Below are positions 32,423-43,094 of a stretch of 64,000 nt of DNA, piece after piece. Numbering within the stretch: position 1 is the first letter of the stretch; each line of letters starts with the position of its first letter. Under the pieces are notes generated by a model. That model made no database searches. It worked only from the letters and a program-made list of their open reading frames with translations, and was not told the origin of the DNA. This stretch comes from Nemophila menziesii (taxonomy: Eukaryota; Streptophyta; Magnoliopsida; Boraginales; Hydrophyllaceae): positions 7,577,860 through 7,641,859 of the forward strand of contig JARWIR010000023.1 in assembly GCA_029959085.1 (NCBI GenBank), written 5' to 3'. A program made the translations under genes and the position numbers.

Positions 32423-33937
32423 TTTTTCTTAATAGCTTGTATGCATTAGGTAGTTTAGTTAGTTTTATTTTAAATTTTATTCCATTCTTGAGTCTTTTTC
32501 GAGTCGTGGGGACACGGCTCACTTTTGAGTTGGGGGTGGGGATTCGTTGTCCTCATCTTCTTTTCGTTTTGCATAAAATTTAAAATTTTTAGGTTAAATT
32601 AAGGCATAGAATATTTTGAATGGACCTATTTGAGCATGATTTTATTAGGTCAATGATAATAAGTAGTATGTTTTTGAAAGAGGCAACAAATATGTTTAGA
32701 TGCATGCATGAAAACAAGAAATAAAGGATAGAAAAGTTAATGAGCAATGCTAAGAAATCACGTTGAAACTTAGGAATAGTTATTTGGTGTGTAGAACGGG
32801 AGGTTTAAAATTAGTTGAAAACCCACTTGTCTATGAACTAATAATGAAAACGTAACGAAGTCCAGTAGTTAGAAAAATGAATAAGGCAGTTCTTTCATGA
32901 TTAAAACACTTGAAGCCTTTAGACTTTCTCACACTTTTGTTTGATATTGTTATTAATTATCCGTCTTAGCCCCTCCGAGCCTTTCTAAAGCCTTTATTGA
33001 AACACATTATAATCCATACCTTAGTTTTAGGACTTATCTATATGACCCGCACTCGAATCGCAAAACCTGAGACAAACTCGTTTTAGAGCTTGAGTTTGGG
33101 GTGGTGGGTTTCATCATTAGGGAACTTTGGGAATTTGGGAATTATCTTTGTGATTTTATTGATGATGAATTGTATTATTGTAACCCTTTGCCGGGGTAAT
33201 AGTTAATGAAAAAGAAGCTACGAGCTAATTTTGCCAACAAGGGCATAAAAAGAAAGAATATATATATGAAAAAATAGCGTGATATCTCAAAATCAAAAGA
33301 GAATCTTAGCTATACAAAAGAAAAAATGAATTGAAAAGAAAATAGATATTCGGACAGGCAAAGTGGATTTTATATCATCAAAGGTTTTAATTGGAATTTA
33401 TTGGGGATGCACATTAAAAGCATCAAGAGTTGGGTTGAGTGAGAACATCTTCGAGTGAAAACTCAAGCTCTAGGGCGATTCGTTGATGGCTAGTGAGGAG
33501 AGAGCCAAAAGCTCACTTTTCATTATCCAAATATATCATACCCGTCCTTAAGCCAAGTTATAACCAAGACCTTAGGATTTCTATCTACTAGATGGAGAAA
33601 CAATTGAGCTATTAGGTAGTAGGTAAGTTGATCATTGGAATGCTTTATTTGGGACCTATGAACAACCTATAGCCATTAACCTGAACTAAGTTATCATCCT
33701 CTCCTTCTGGCATTGCAAAATTAATCTTAACTTGAACTTATGGATTGTTGATTACATGTATATTAGGCATCTTTGTGCATTATTTCTTAAGCATTACTAC
33801 ATGAGATTTTTTTAGATATTTATGCTCTAGGATCATTCATTATATTTTGTTCTTGTTCTCCTCCGACTTCTTCTTGATTACCCGACTGTTCTTTACTTTT
33901 ATTGTATCGGGACGATACAACTTTGAGTTTGGGGTCT
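32423..33937 (+). other. Conserved 3' non-coding region and polypurine tract (A)
   Basis: About 1.5 kb with no long frame, well conserved in elements F (18200-19685) and E (59354-60878) and partly in B (35885-37344). Landmarks are a hairpin at 32501-32520, a purine tract at 32525-32542, a second at 33091-33110 (GAGTTTGGGGTGGTGGG), the block GAGGAGAGAGCCAAAAGCTC (about 33496-33515), and the true polypurine tract TTGAGTTTGGGGTCT at 33923-33937 directly before the LTR. The tract primes plus-strand DNA synthesis. Roles of the rest are unknown. Confidence 0.8.
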
Positions 33938-34324
33938 TGATGTCTCCTCATTTGTGATAATAAAATATACTCATGAGACATCATTTTAGGCTTATTTATT
34001 AGTTTATAGGTTGATTTTAGCTTAATTTAGTGCAGTTTCCTATTTTGAGTCTTGATTTAGTAACATAATATTTTTAGAGCATATTGGGTTTAATTGTTTA
34101 TTTAGTGTGAAGCTTTAAAGATAATTATGGAGATCAATTAGAGTCCAAGTCAAAGACTACAACTTATGGAAAGATATTTGCATGGAAATTGGAGATAAAG
34201 GAAACAAAGGCTAAAAAGATGGAAAAAGAAAAGCTGCCTAAATTTGGGATTCTGCACACACGTCCAAAGATGTGGGTTTTTACCTAAGAAATAGGCCGAA
34301 TTTGGTAATTTCCTTCTTTATGGT
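33938..34324 (+). repeat. 3' LTR of element A, left part
   Basis: This part starts TGATGTCTCCTCATTTG after the polypurine tract and runs to the ATGGT (34320-34324) that was duplicated when element B inserted. The rest of the LTR is 47264-48368. Confidence 0.93.
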
Positions 34325-35884
34325 TGGTGTTCCTTTGTGTGTTCTAAATAAATGCAAATAATAATCGAACCACAACCGCAAGTGTACGGTTGTCCCATGT
34401 AGTATAACTGATAAATCAGATTCGTTCCAAGGACGGATGGTTGATCACAATGTTTAGCAAGTAGTGATTGATGCACTTATGAAAGTAAAAGATAATAAAA
34501 TGTTTGTTTGGTTTTGTTTATTAAAACTACTAAATGAAAGACAAATTATAAATGCAAGTAAAAGCTAAGACGCAAGTAAAATGAGTGAAAACGCAATATG
34601 AGAAGTAGCACTTGAGAACGCAAGGATCCTCCCTATCCTATTTCTTAACTTATGTTGTTTAAGGGCTAAATTAGTCAAGTACAATGGTCGGGATTCTAAA
34701 TTCCTTATACCCCCGTCAGGGTGGACTATAAGGCGATCCTAAGGTGTCACTAGTCCCGTCAGGGTAAATATGATCCACCGTTGGATGATTAAGAGTTATT
34801 ACCTTACTGGCCCTAGGATTAGCTAAGCTCGTCAGAATCATTTACTTCTATCCTAGATTGAATAAATGGTTCCGTATTTAATCCCCCGTCAGGATGATCC
34901 AATTGCCACTAATTGGAATAGCCTAAATACTATAACTTGTTCCTAGTTCATGACGCTAAAAACAGTAAATATTCATAATTTATCGAAAAGAGTAAAAGCC
35001 CTAATTTAGTTTAATTCAATAAAAACCCAAATTCAACATTTGTTAATTAATAAGAATTGGGATTCACCCATTGTTTGTTCTCAAGCACTATAGAAAATTT
35101 AGCTCATATTAAAATGAAATATGAAATTAAAAATAAAGGAATTCATATTGTTTATAGAATTAAAAAGATAAAAGAACCTAATTTCCGGAATCGGAATAAC
35201 TACGAACGGAGATATAGACCCTCTCCAGCTCTTGTAGCTTCTTCCCCTTCCTTCAGTTGCTTCTCTCTGGTGTTTTTAATTTTGCAGAATGTGAATTGTG
35301 TGTAAAATAGAAGTCCAGACCTCCTTTTATAAGCATAAATTCGGATTAGGGCTTGGACCAGAAAATAAAAGACTAATTAAATGTCCAAGCCCACTTTCTA
35401 AGCCCAAAATCCCGTAACTGCTGATACACCTTCACTAAAACGGCTTTTCCCGATGCGTTATAACTCCGATTGACCTCATTCCAGTTGCTAAAGTTCCGTA
35501 ACTCGATAAGGAATGATTTCTCTTCAAAGGTCAACATCTAGATCATCGCTTAAGCACCTCGAAATCAGCAATCTATGGCCTGGAAAATGGATTTTCAGCT
35601 CTAAAAATAATATCTTCGGGATTTCTTTTCAAGTCTTGACTCTATCTTTCTGATCTTTGACTTTCTCCTTGGATTCCTCTTCTAGCTAACATCTAAAACC
35701 TGTAAAATCTTCACTAAAAATACCAATATTACGCGCAAAAGCTTAATAAATCAAAAATGCTAGAAATAAAAGAGGAAAATCATATTATTGCATATTAAGT
35801 CCTAAAGTCTATCGAAATGATTAAATAAACACCAAAAATGATGTCTCCTCAGGGTCGAAAATAAGAACAATTAAGGAGACATCA
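34325..35884 (-). repeat. 3' LTR of element B
   Basis: This is a 1560-bp LTR; on its sense strand it begins TGATGTCTCCTTAATTG and ends GAACACCA. A TATA box, TATAAAAG, lies on the minus strand at 35324-35331, and the copy at 46468-46475 serves the 5' LTR. The open frame readable on the plus strand (35057-35305) is antisense to the LTR and is not called. Confidence 0.95.
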
Positions 35885-37344
35885 AGACCCCCAACTCAAA
35901 CCTTTGTCGTCCCGACAAAGTAAAACAAAACAAAACACGGGGTAGAAGTAAACGTAAGAACAAATAGAAGCTTAGCAAATAAACCTAAAGCAATTCTTAA
36001 GATAAATCTCATATAGAAAAACTTTAAGAACTAACATATACATACACTAATCATGCAACATCAAACATAAATAATCTCAATCATAAAATTAAAGTTGCAA
36101 TGCTTGAAGGTTACACTTGTACTCATATCTGTATGATGGCTATAGGGTGGTCATTAATCATAAATCGCTTTGAATGTTCCACCTAAATATTCCCTATCAA
36201 CAGAAGTATAAATTCACTATGTATTTAAGAATCAAGAGGTCTTTATGGTTTTAATGATGGCTTAAGGACGGTATGGATGTATATTTGGTAAATTTGAAGT
36301 GAGCTTTTGGCTCTCTCCTCACTTACCATCCACATGTCCTCGAGCTTGAGTTACGCTAAAAAATGTTCTCACTCACCCATTTGACGCGCTAATGTTGCGT
36401 CCCCAATGTCAACCCAAATAAATCTAAGATGATTTCCAAAAATATTCCACTTTGCCGATTTATTCATTTTTCTTTCTTTTTATTTTCTTTTTCATTTCTT
36501 TTCTCTTTTTTTTTGTACAAGATACCCATGACCCTCATTTTAGTGTGAAAGGTCATGTCTCTTATAATTTTTTTTATTTTTATATAAATATCGGAAAAAG
36601 GTTACAAATAATAATATCATCTACATTTTTGTGCCTCAATACAAACACATATAATCCCTTACCAATGTATCTTCCCAAATGTGGTCCCACCACCCCAAAC
36701 TCAAGCTCGAGACAAGTCTCAGGGTTGTGATTCAAGTGCGGGTCATTTGGTCATGCCTACTAATCTAAAGGATAATGGGCTTATATCGTGGCTACAAAAG
36801 AAAGGATTAAGGCTCAAAATTGGGCTAAGACGGATAAAATTATAATATAAGGGATAGCAAGTTAAAAGGCTTCAAATGGCTAACAACGAACTGCCCCTAT
36901 CATTTTCCTAAGTACATAGCTTGTCTTTAGTTCATATCTAGGTGGGTTCTCTACTAATTAAGATTTCACGTTCTACACACCAAACATATTCCTTAAGTAC
37001 AAGCTTACTTCATTTGCATTGTTCATTAATTTTTCCTATTAATTACCTATGTTCGCATGCAATTGTAAGTGCGTTCTATGTCAATCCCTAAAGTCCACTA
37101 TTTACTATCATTAGTTCATCAAAAGTATGCTTAAAGGGACATTTAAAATCTTCTATAGTCAAACGCAACTCCGAAAATTATTTTTATTGAAAGCAAATAA
37201 AACACATAACACATAAAAACTGGGATGAGGCAACGAACCCCACCCCAAACTCAAAAATGAGTCGTGTCCCCACGACTCGAAAAGACTCAACGCAATAAAA
37301 ATAAACTAAACTAACTAAAACGCGAAAGGGATAGAAAACGTATC
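35885..37344 (-). other. Polypurine tract and 3' non-coding region of B
   Basis: Sense TTTGAGTTGGGGGTCT (35900-35885) is the polypurine tract next to the LTR. Further upstream in element orientation lie GAGTTTGGGGTGGTGGGAC (36703-36685), GAGTTTGGGGTGGGG (37252-37238) and the hairpin at 37259-37278. Words such as GAGTGCGGGTCAT-type and GAGGAGAGAGCCAAAAGCTC-type on either strand are shared with A, E and F. No gene. Confidence 0.75.
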
Positions 37345-38665
37345 TTAACCAGCGCGAGGCTGGTTATCGGTGTTGCGTCCATGAACTTTCTCTTGCGTAA
37401 GAATACCATAGGTGGCGTGTTGAATTGTGCTCACCCCCATTAACATGTTTCGGAGAAGTTCTAACTCTTTCGTAACGTTTCCTAAAGACGCAATCATCTT
37501 CACTTGATTCTCTTCTAACACCTTCACTTTAGCTTCCAACTCATCCGTTGTATGCATCTTCTTCTTTGGAGGAGCTCTAGGATTCCTTGTTGCTTTAACC
37601 ACCTCATCATGAATATTCTTGATCAAAGTTAAACCCATGCTCTCACACACTACGACACGATCAATCTCAGCGTCTTTACGCGGAACCTTTGCGTCTAAAC
37701 ACAAAGTAGTGACGGTACAAGGAAATTTGAGATTTTGTTGTGAAGTAGGAATCCTAGCAAATTCCATGATGGTATCATATATCACACGAGCAACATCCAT
37801 TGGTTTTTCCTCAATAATACATTTAATGAACAAAAGATGCTCCTTCTTCACTTCCAATATGTGTTTAACTCCGAAAAAGGTAGGGATTATGAAACGTGAC
37901 CAAATCTTAGCACATGGTAGCAAGTTACTACTATACATCTGTCCAGGATATCTCTCTCCTTCGGGAATTAGGCGGGCCCCATCAACAAGCACTTTCCCCC
38001 AAAGGGATTCATAATCAAACGAAGGTTCTTTAAGAGATTCTTGAAACGGACATATTCCGGAAAACTCGGGTAATTTCAATGATTTACGAATAAGCTCAAC
38101 GGAGAAAGGAGCGAATAATGACAGCTTCTTTCGAGAAGGCGATTCCTTCATAAAAATCTCGCACCAAGGTAGGAATATACTCAAGCTTCCTTTCTCTCAA
38201 TTCCTTCCAACCCAATTTATCACAAGTAACACCATAATCTTTATACGCACTAGTCATAATACCTTTAGGAAGATTCATCTCCTCACCAAACTTCAAAAAC
38301 GCAATTCAATCACGAACCTGAGTTTCCCATGGAACGAAGACTCTCTTAGGCTTTTGAGCCCAAGCTTTCCTACGCGGAGCTTTTGGTTGTTGCACTGGTT
38401 CTTCGGGAACTTCCTGTTCAGTTTCCTCAATCTCTTCTTCAACTTCTTCCTCACTTTCTTCATCACTCTCATCAATTAACCTGCTCTTTTTCGGATTAGC
38501 CTTACTCGGATTTTCTTTTCGTTTCGGAGTAATTGGGTTTTGGACAGTCTTTTTGGATCGTGAATCCTGAATCTCAATTGCTTGGTCTGGGCTAGCTCCA
38601 ACATTGTTCCTGTTTCTTGGTATGTTTCTTCGATAGTTACACATGGAATCGGTTCTGTTAGTCAT
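37345..38665 (-). pseudogene. ORF3 (env-position ORF) of element B, broken
   Basis: Three frames follow each other on the minus strand: 38665-38306 (MTNRTDSMCNYRRNIPRNRN, a basic part, then a long Glu run and a WAQKPKRVFVPWE end), 38296-38096 and 38184-37345. The last two hold GIMTSAYKDYGVTCDKLGWK, LPEFSGICPFQ, MYSSNLLPCAKIWSRFI and VARVIYDTIMEFA, the pattern of the so-called putative plant transposon protein domain found after pol in Athila elements. A C-terminal coiled coil follows (DELEAKVKVLEENQVKM). A stop near 38300 and an overlap frameshift near 38140 disrupt it. The start MTN is shared with ORF3 of A and E. Function in the element is not established; no clear membrane segment is visible. 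Confidence 0.75.
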
Positions 38666-39039
38666 CTCTTTTCACCCCAAACTCAAAACTTCAAATAGAG
38701 AAAAAGCTAGAGAAAAGCTTTGAAATTTGATGTTTTGAGACTTAAAACTTGAAGGATTAGGTGGAATATGAGATGGGTTAAGGTTATTTGAGAGGGATTT
38801 TGAAAGAATTGGGCTTAATTTCAAGGTTGGGAAGAGGAAATTTTTGGAGAAAAGATGAAATTTGATGATGTTTTGGAGAGGATGTGAGTTGATATTGTGT
38901 TTTTGTGATGATAGAAGGCTTGATTTGATGATTTTATAGCTGTTTGTTGATGATTTTCGGAGTAGGTGGAGGCAAGAATTCGGATTATAAGGTTTGGCTT
39001 GGAAAAGAGGCAAAAAAACTAGGTTTAATAAGCTCAAAA

Positions 39040-39475
39040 CCGCCTCTCGCAACAGCTGGCCGGTTAGCCGGCGAATTCGCCGGCATGCCGGGCGAGAGGG
39101 CGGGGGAAAAAATTACTAAATTCGTCTTTTTTTTTTTTACCTCAAAACGCAAGTATATTGCGTCGTCGCTGACGCAATGATCAGAGAATTTGAAATCCTT
39201 GACCGGCTAGCCGGCGGATTCGCCGGCATGCCGGTGAAATCTCGATGGCGCATTTGATGACGCAGCAACCTTGCGTCGTCGCTGACGCAAGGACCAGAAC
39301 ATTCTTGCTCTTTGGCCGGCTAGCCGGTCAGTTGACCGGTATGCCGGTGCTTTCTCGCTGGCGCGAATGATGACGCAGCATTGCTGCGTTGTCGCTGACG
39401 CAGTGGTCAGGGAGTTGGGGTCTATCTGCCGGTATGCCGGCCAGCTCGCCGGCTAGCCGGTCAAACCTGCTGTGG
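39040..39475 (-). repeat. GC-rich palindromic tandem array between pol and ORF3 (B)
   Basis: About four imperfect repeats of about 110 bp each combine paired palindromes such as CCGGCTAGCCGG and CCGGCATGCCGG, set about 8 bp apart, with TTGCGTCGTCGCTGACGCAA, itself an inverted repeat. The remainder of 38666-39699 is AT-rich, with purine tracts GAGTTTGGGGTGAA (38684-38671, just before the ORF3 ATG) and GAGTTTGGGGTCAAAC (39522-39507, after pol). Confidence 0.85.
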
Positions 39476-39699
39476 ACTTCAATTTTTTTTTTCGTTTTTC
39501 CCATCGTTTGACCCCAAACTCATGACAGTTATACCCCTGAAATCATCAAAAACAAACACCCTTCCTCATTTCTTAAAAATAAACACTAAATTAACGAAAA
39601 TCAATCTAATTTAAACTACGAAAAATAAAAACGTAAACTAATATACACGAATTTGGCTTTTGTTTAACGTCGTTAAGCTCGACGGGTTACCTCGTGCTT

Positions 39700-41172
39700 C
39701 TAAGGAGCTTCGAGGAGGTATATGACCTCTCCGGGATGTGGGTCTTTTGCACGATCGGTGTCTTCACCTCCATGGTAAATCTTTAAACGATGACCGTTCA
39801 CCATGAATGTACGGTTCTCAAGTGGGTGTTCTATCTCTATAGCTCCATGAGGTGTAACCTTGGTTACAATGTAAGGACCCGACCACTTCGATCTTAATTT
39901 CCCCGGATAATTACTGAACTTCGAATTATATTTCAACACTCTTTGTCCCACTACAAAGTTCTTCTCTCGAATTCGATTATCATGCCATCTCTTAGTGTTT
40001 TCTTTATAGAGCTTAGCATTTTCATAAGCATGTAATCTGAATTCATCAAGCTCATTAAGTTTCATCATTCGATTCTCACCAGCTAGTGTAGGATCTAGAT
40101 TTAGCTTCGCAATAGCCCAATAGGCACCCATTTCAAGTTCGAGAGGTAAGTGACAAGCCTTACCATAAATCATTCGATACGGAGAAGCACCTACTGGAGT
40201 TTTGAAAGCAGTTCGATATGCCCAAAGTGCATCATCTAATTTCATAGACCAATCTTTTCTAGTAGGACCCACGGTTTTCTCTAGAATAGATTTTACCTCA
40301 CGATTTGATACTTCGGCTTGACCATTGGCTTGTGGATGATAAGCGGTAGATACACGATGTCTCACTCCATATTTCTCTAGAACAGTCTTCAAATACTTAT
40401 TAACGAAATGAGTACCTCCATCGCTAATAATCACCCTTGGAGTTCCATGTCTAGTGAAAATATGTGATTTTAAAAACTTAATCACCACTCTAGAATCATT
40501 GGTAGGTAAAGCCACCGCTTCTACCCACTTAGATACGTAATCAACAGCTAATAAGATGTAGAGGTTACCATTTGAAGGAACGAACGGACCCATAAAATCT
40601 ATACCCCAAACATCGAATATTTCAACTTCTAACACATTATTACGTGGCATTTCATCCCTCTTGGATATGTTTCCGGTAAATTGGCATCTATTACATCTTT
40701 TAGTATATTCATGACAATCTTTTATAATAGAAGGCCAATAGAAACCAGATTGTAATACCTTAGCAGCAGTTCGATCTCCTTTGAAATGTCCACCATAAGG
40801 TGAATCATAACACCCAGCTATAATCGCCTCAATTTCTTCCTTGGCTACGCATCTTCTTACCATCTGATCAACACACACTTTATAGAGGAAAGGATCCTCC
40901 CAAAAGAACTGTCTTGCACGGTGAGCTAATCTTTTTCTCTCTTGATAAGTTGAACCTTCAGGTAAAGAACCACTTACCACCAAATTCGCAATGTCCGCAT
41001 ACCAAGGAGCTTCATAATCACGAACCTCGAATAAATTCTCATCAGGAAATTCTTCTCTAACTGCTTCAGTACCAATATTCAACTCTGAACCATCTAACCT
41101 TGATAGATGATCTGCAACCTGATTCTCACACCCTTTTCTATCCTTGATCTCTAAATCGAACTCTTGAAGCAA
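39700..41172 (-). pseudogene. RNase H end and integrase of element B
   Basis: The 490-codon frame begins in the RNase H tail ([27 protein letters not shown]), then has the integrase zinc finger ([13 protein letters not shown]...CNRCQ) and core: [19 protein letters not shown] and [11 protein letters not shown] with all three catalytic acids. A C-terminal chromatin-contact region follows ([39 protein letters not shown]). It is separated from the RT frame by a one-base loss near 41180 (MEKKDANRG then stop). The natural stop is followed by the array at 39040-39475. Confidence 0.92.
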
Positions 41173-41186
41173 TAAAACCCATCTGA

Positions 41187-42179
41187 TTAACCTCGGTTAG
41201 CATCCTTCTTTTCCATAAGATATCGAATCGCTGAATGATCTGTGTAGACAATAACTTTCGCTCCAAGAAGATAAGAGCGAAATTTATCGAATGAATATAC
41301 AACCGCTAGCAACTCCTTTTCTGTAACTGTATAATTAATCTGAGCACCATTAAAAGTTTTACTAGCATAATAAATCGAATGAAAAACTTTATCTTTTCTT
41401 TGTCCTAATACAGCTCCCATACATAAATCACTCGCATCACACATAACCTCAAACGGTAAATTCCAATCTGGAGGCACTACTATAGGAGCAGAAATAAGCT
41501 TTTCTTTGATTGCCTTGAAGGCCGCTAAACAAGCTTCATCAAAAAGGAATTTGGAATACTTTTCAAGTAAGTTGCATAACGGTTTCGCAATCTTAGAAAA
41601 GTCTTTGATAAATCGCCTATAAAAGCCAGCATGGCCTAGAAAACTTCTTACCCCTTTAACAGAATCAGGAGGGGGAAGAGTTTTATTTACCTCAATCTTC
41701 GCTCTATCGACTACCAATCCAACACTTGAAACTTTGTGACCCAGAACAATACCTTCGCGAACCATGAAGTGACACTTCTCCCATTTTAAGACCAAATCTG
41801 TTTCTTTGCATCTGATTAACACTTTCTCCAAATTGTCTAAACACTTATCAAAATCATCACCAAATACAGAGAAATCGTCCATAAACACTTCAAGAAAATT
41901 ATCGATCATATCCCAGAAGATGGCCATCATGCATCTTTGAAAGGTAGCAGGAGCATTACACAACCCAAATGGCATTCTACGATATGCAAAAGTACCAAAG
42001 GGGCAGGTAAATGTTGTTTTATGTTGATCTTCTGGAGCCACGTAAATCTGATTATACCCAGAATAACCATCCAAGAAGCAATAATACTCTCTTCCGGCTA
42101 ATTTGTCTAACATCTGATCTATGAAAGGCAAGGGAAAATGATCTTTTCTGGTGGCCTTGTTCATCTTTCTATAATCCAT
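41187..42179 (-). pseudogene. Reverse transcriptase and RNase H of element B
   Basis: The frame of 330 codons shows [37 protein letters not shown], the active site [11 protein letters not shown], and RNase H with VMCDASDLCMGAVLG, YTVTEKELLAVVY and [11 protein letters not shown], so all RNase H acids are present here, unlike in element A. A nonsense codon (TAA) at about 42219 splits it from its N-terminal end. Confidence 0.93.
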
Positions 42180-42218
42180 GCAAACTCTCCATCCAACTAC
42201 CGTTCTTGAAGGAATCGC

Positions 42219-43094
42219 TTAATTTTTATCATTAAGAACTGTTGTTATTCCTCCCTTCTTCGGTACACACTGAACCGGACTCACCCATTCACTACTCGAA
42301 ATGGGATAAATCATCCCCGCATCTAAAAGTTTGATCACCTCTTTCTTCACCACATCCTTCATAGCGGGCATTAATCTTCTTTGACCTTCAACTGAGCGTG
42401 CGTTAACATCTTCAAGTATGATTTTGTGTTGACAATAGGATGGACTAATGCCTTTGATGTCAGCAATTGTCCAACCTATTGCTTCTTTGTTGGCTCTTAA
42501 CACACGCAATAGTTTATCTTCTTGAGGACCTGTTAAATTAGTTGAAACAATAACAGGTAGAGTTTCATTAGTACCTAAATACGCATACCTCAAGTGTGCT
42601 GGTAATGGTTTTTCTTCCAATTCCGGAGAAGATTCAATTGAAGGCTTCTTTTTAGGAACAATCTCCCCCGGTTCTCTCACAGGTTCATAAGCAGGACGCC
42701 TATACCTCAGATTTTCAGAATTTAGAGTTGCTATTGTTTCAGTAAGATCCTCCATCATCTCAGGTGAATCTAATGTTAAAGCAGCCTGCAATATATCATC
42801 AAAATTTAAACAATTAAATACCTCTTGCGATGCTTGCTCTACTACATCCATTCTGAAGCAATCTTCCTGAGAATCTGGGAATTTCATAACTCAAAATACA
42901 TTGAATTTCACTTCCTCATCTTGTATCCTCATCGTTAATTCGCCATTCTCTACATCGATCAATGTTCTCCCTGTAGCTAGGAATGGTCTACCCAAAATAA
43001 TGGGGACATTTCTATCTGCATTGTATTCAAGGATTACGAAATCAACAGGAAATATTAGTGTACCTGCCATAACAAGGACATCCTCAATGCGGCC
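42219..43094 (-). pseudogene. Protease end, linker and RT start of element B
   Basis: Frame 42887-42219 has the linker (LEEKPLPAHLRYAYLG, NEAIGW-like [18 protein letters not shown]) and the RT start ([16 protein letters not shown]), ending at TAA. Between 43094 and 42888 the protease C-terminal half is readable (NVPIILG-type) but is bounded by stops at both ends. Confidence 0.85.

Noticed and set aside
35057..35305. 82-codon plus-strand frame, repeated at 46201-46449
   Set aside because: Both are the two LTR copies of element B read on the antisense strand. Their similarity is LTR identity, not protein conservation.
37345..38665. Element B ORF3 as a true viral envelope protein
   Set aside because: No signal peptide, furin-like site or transmembrane helix is visible. 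It is described only by position and by the plant-transposon-protein pattern.
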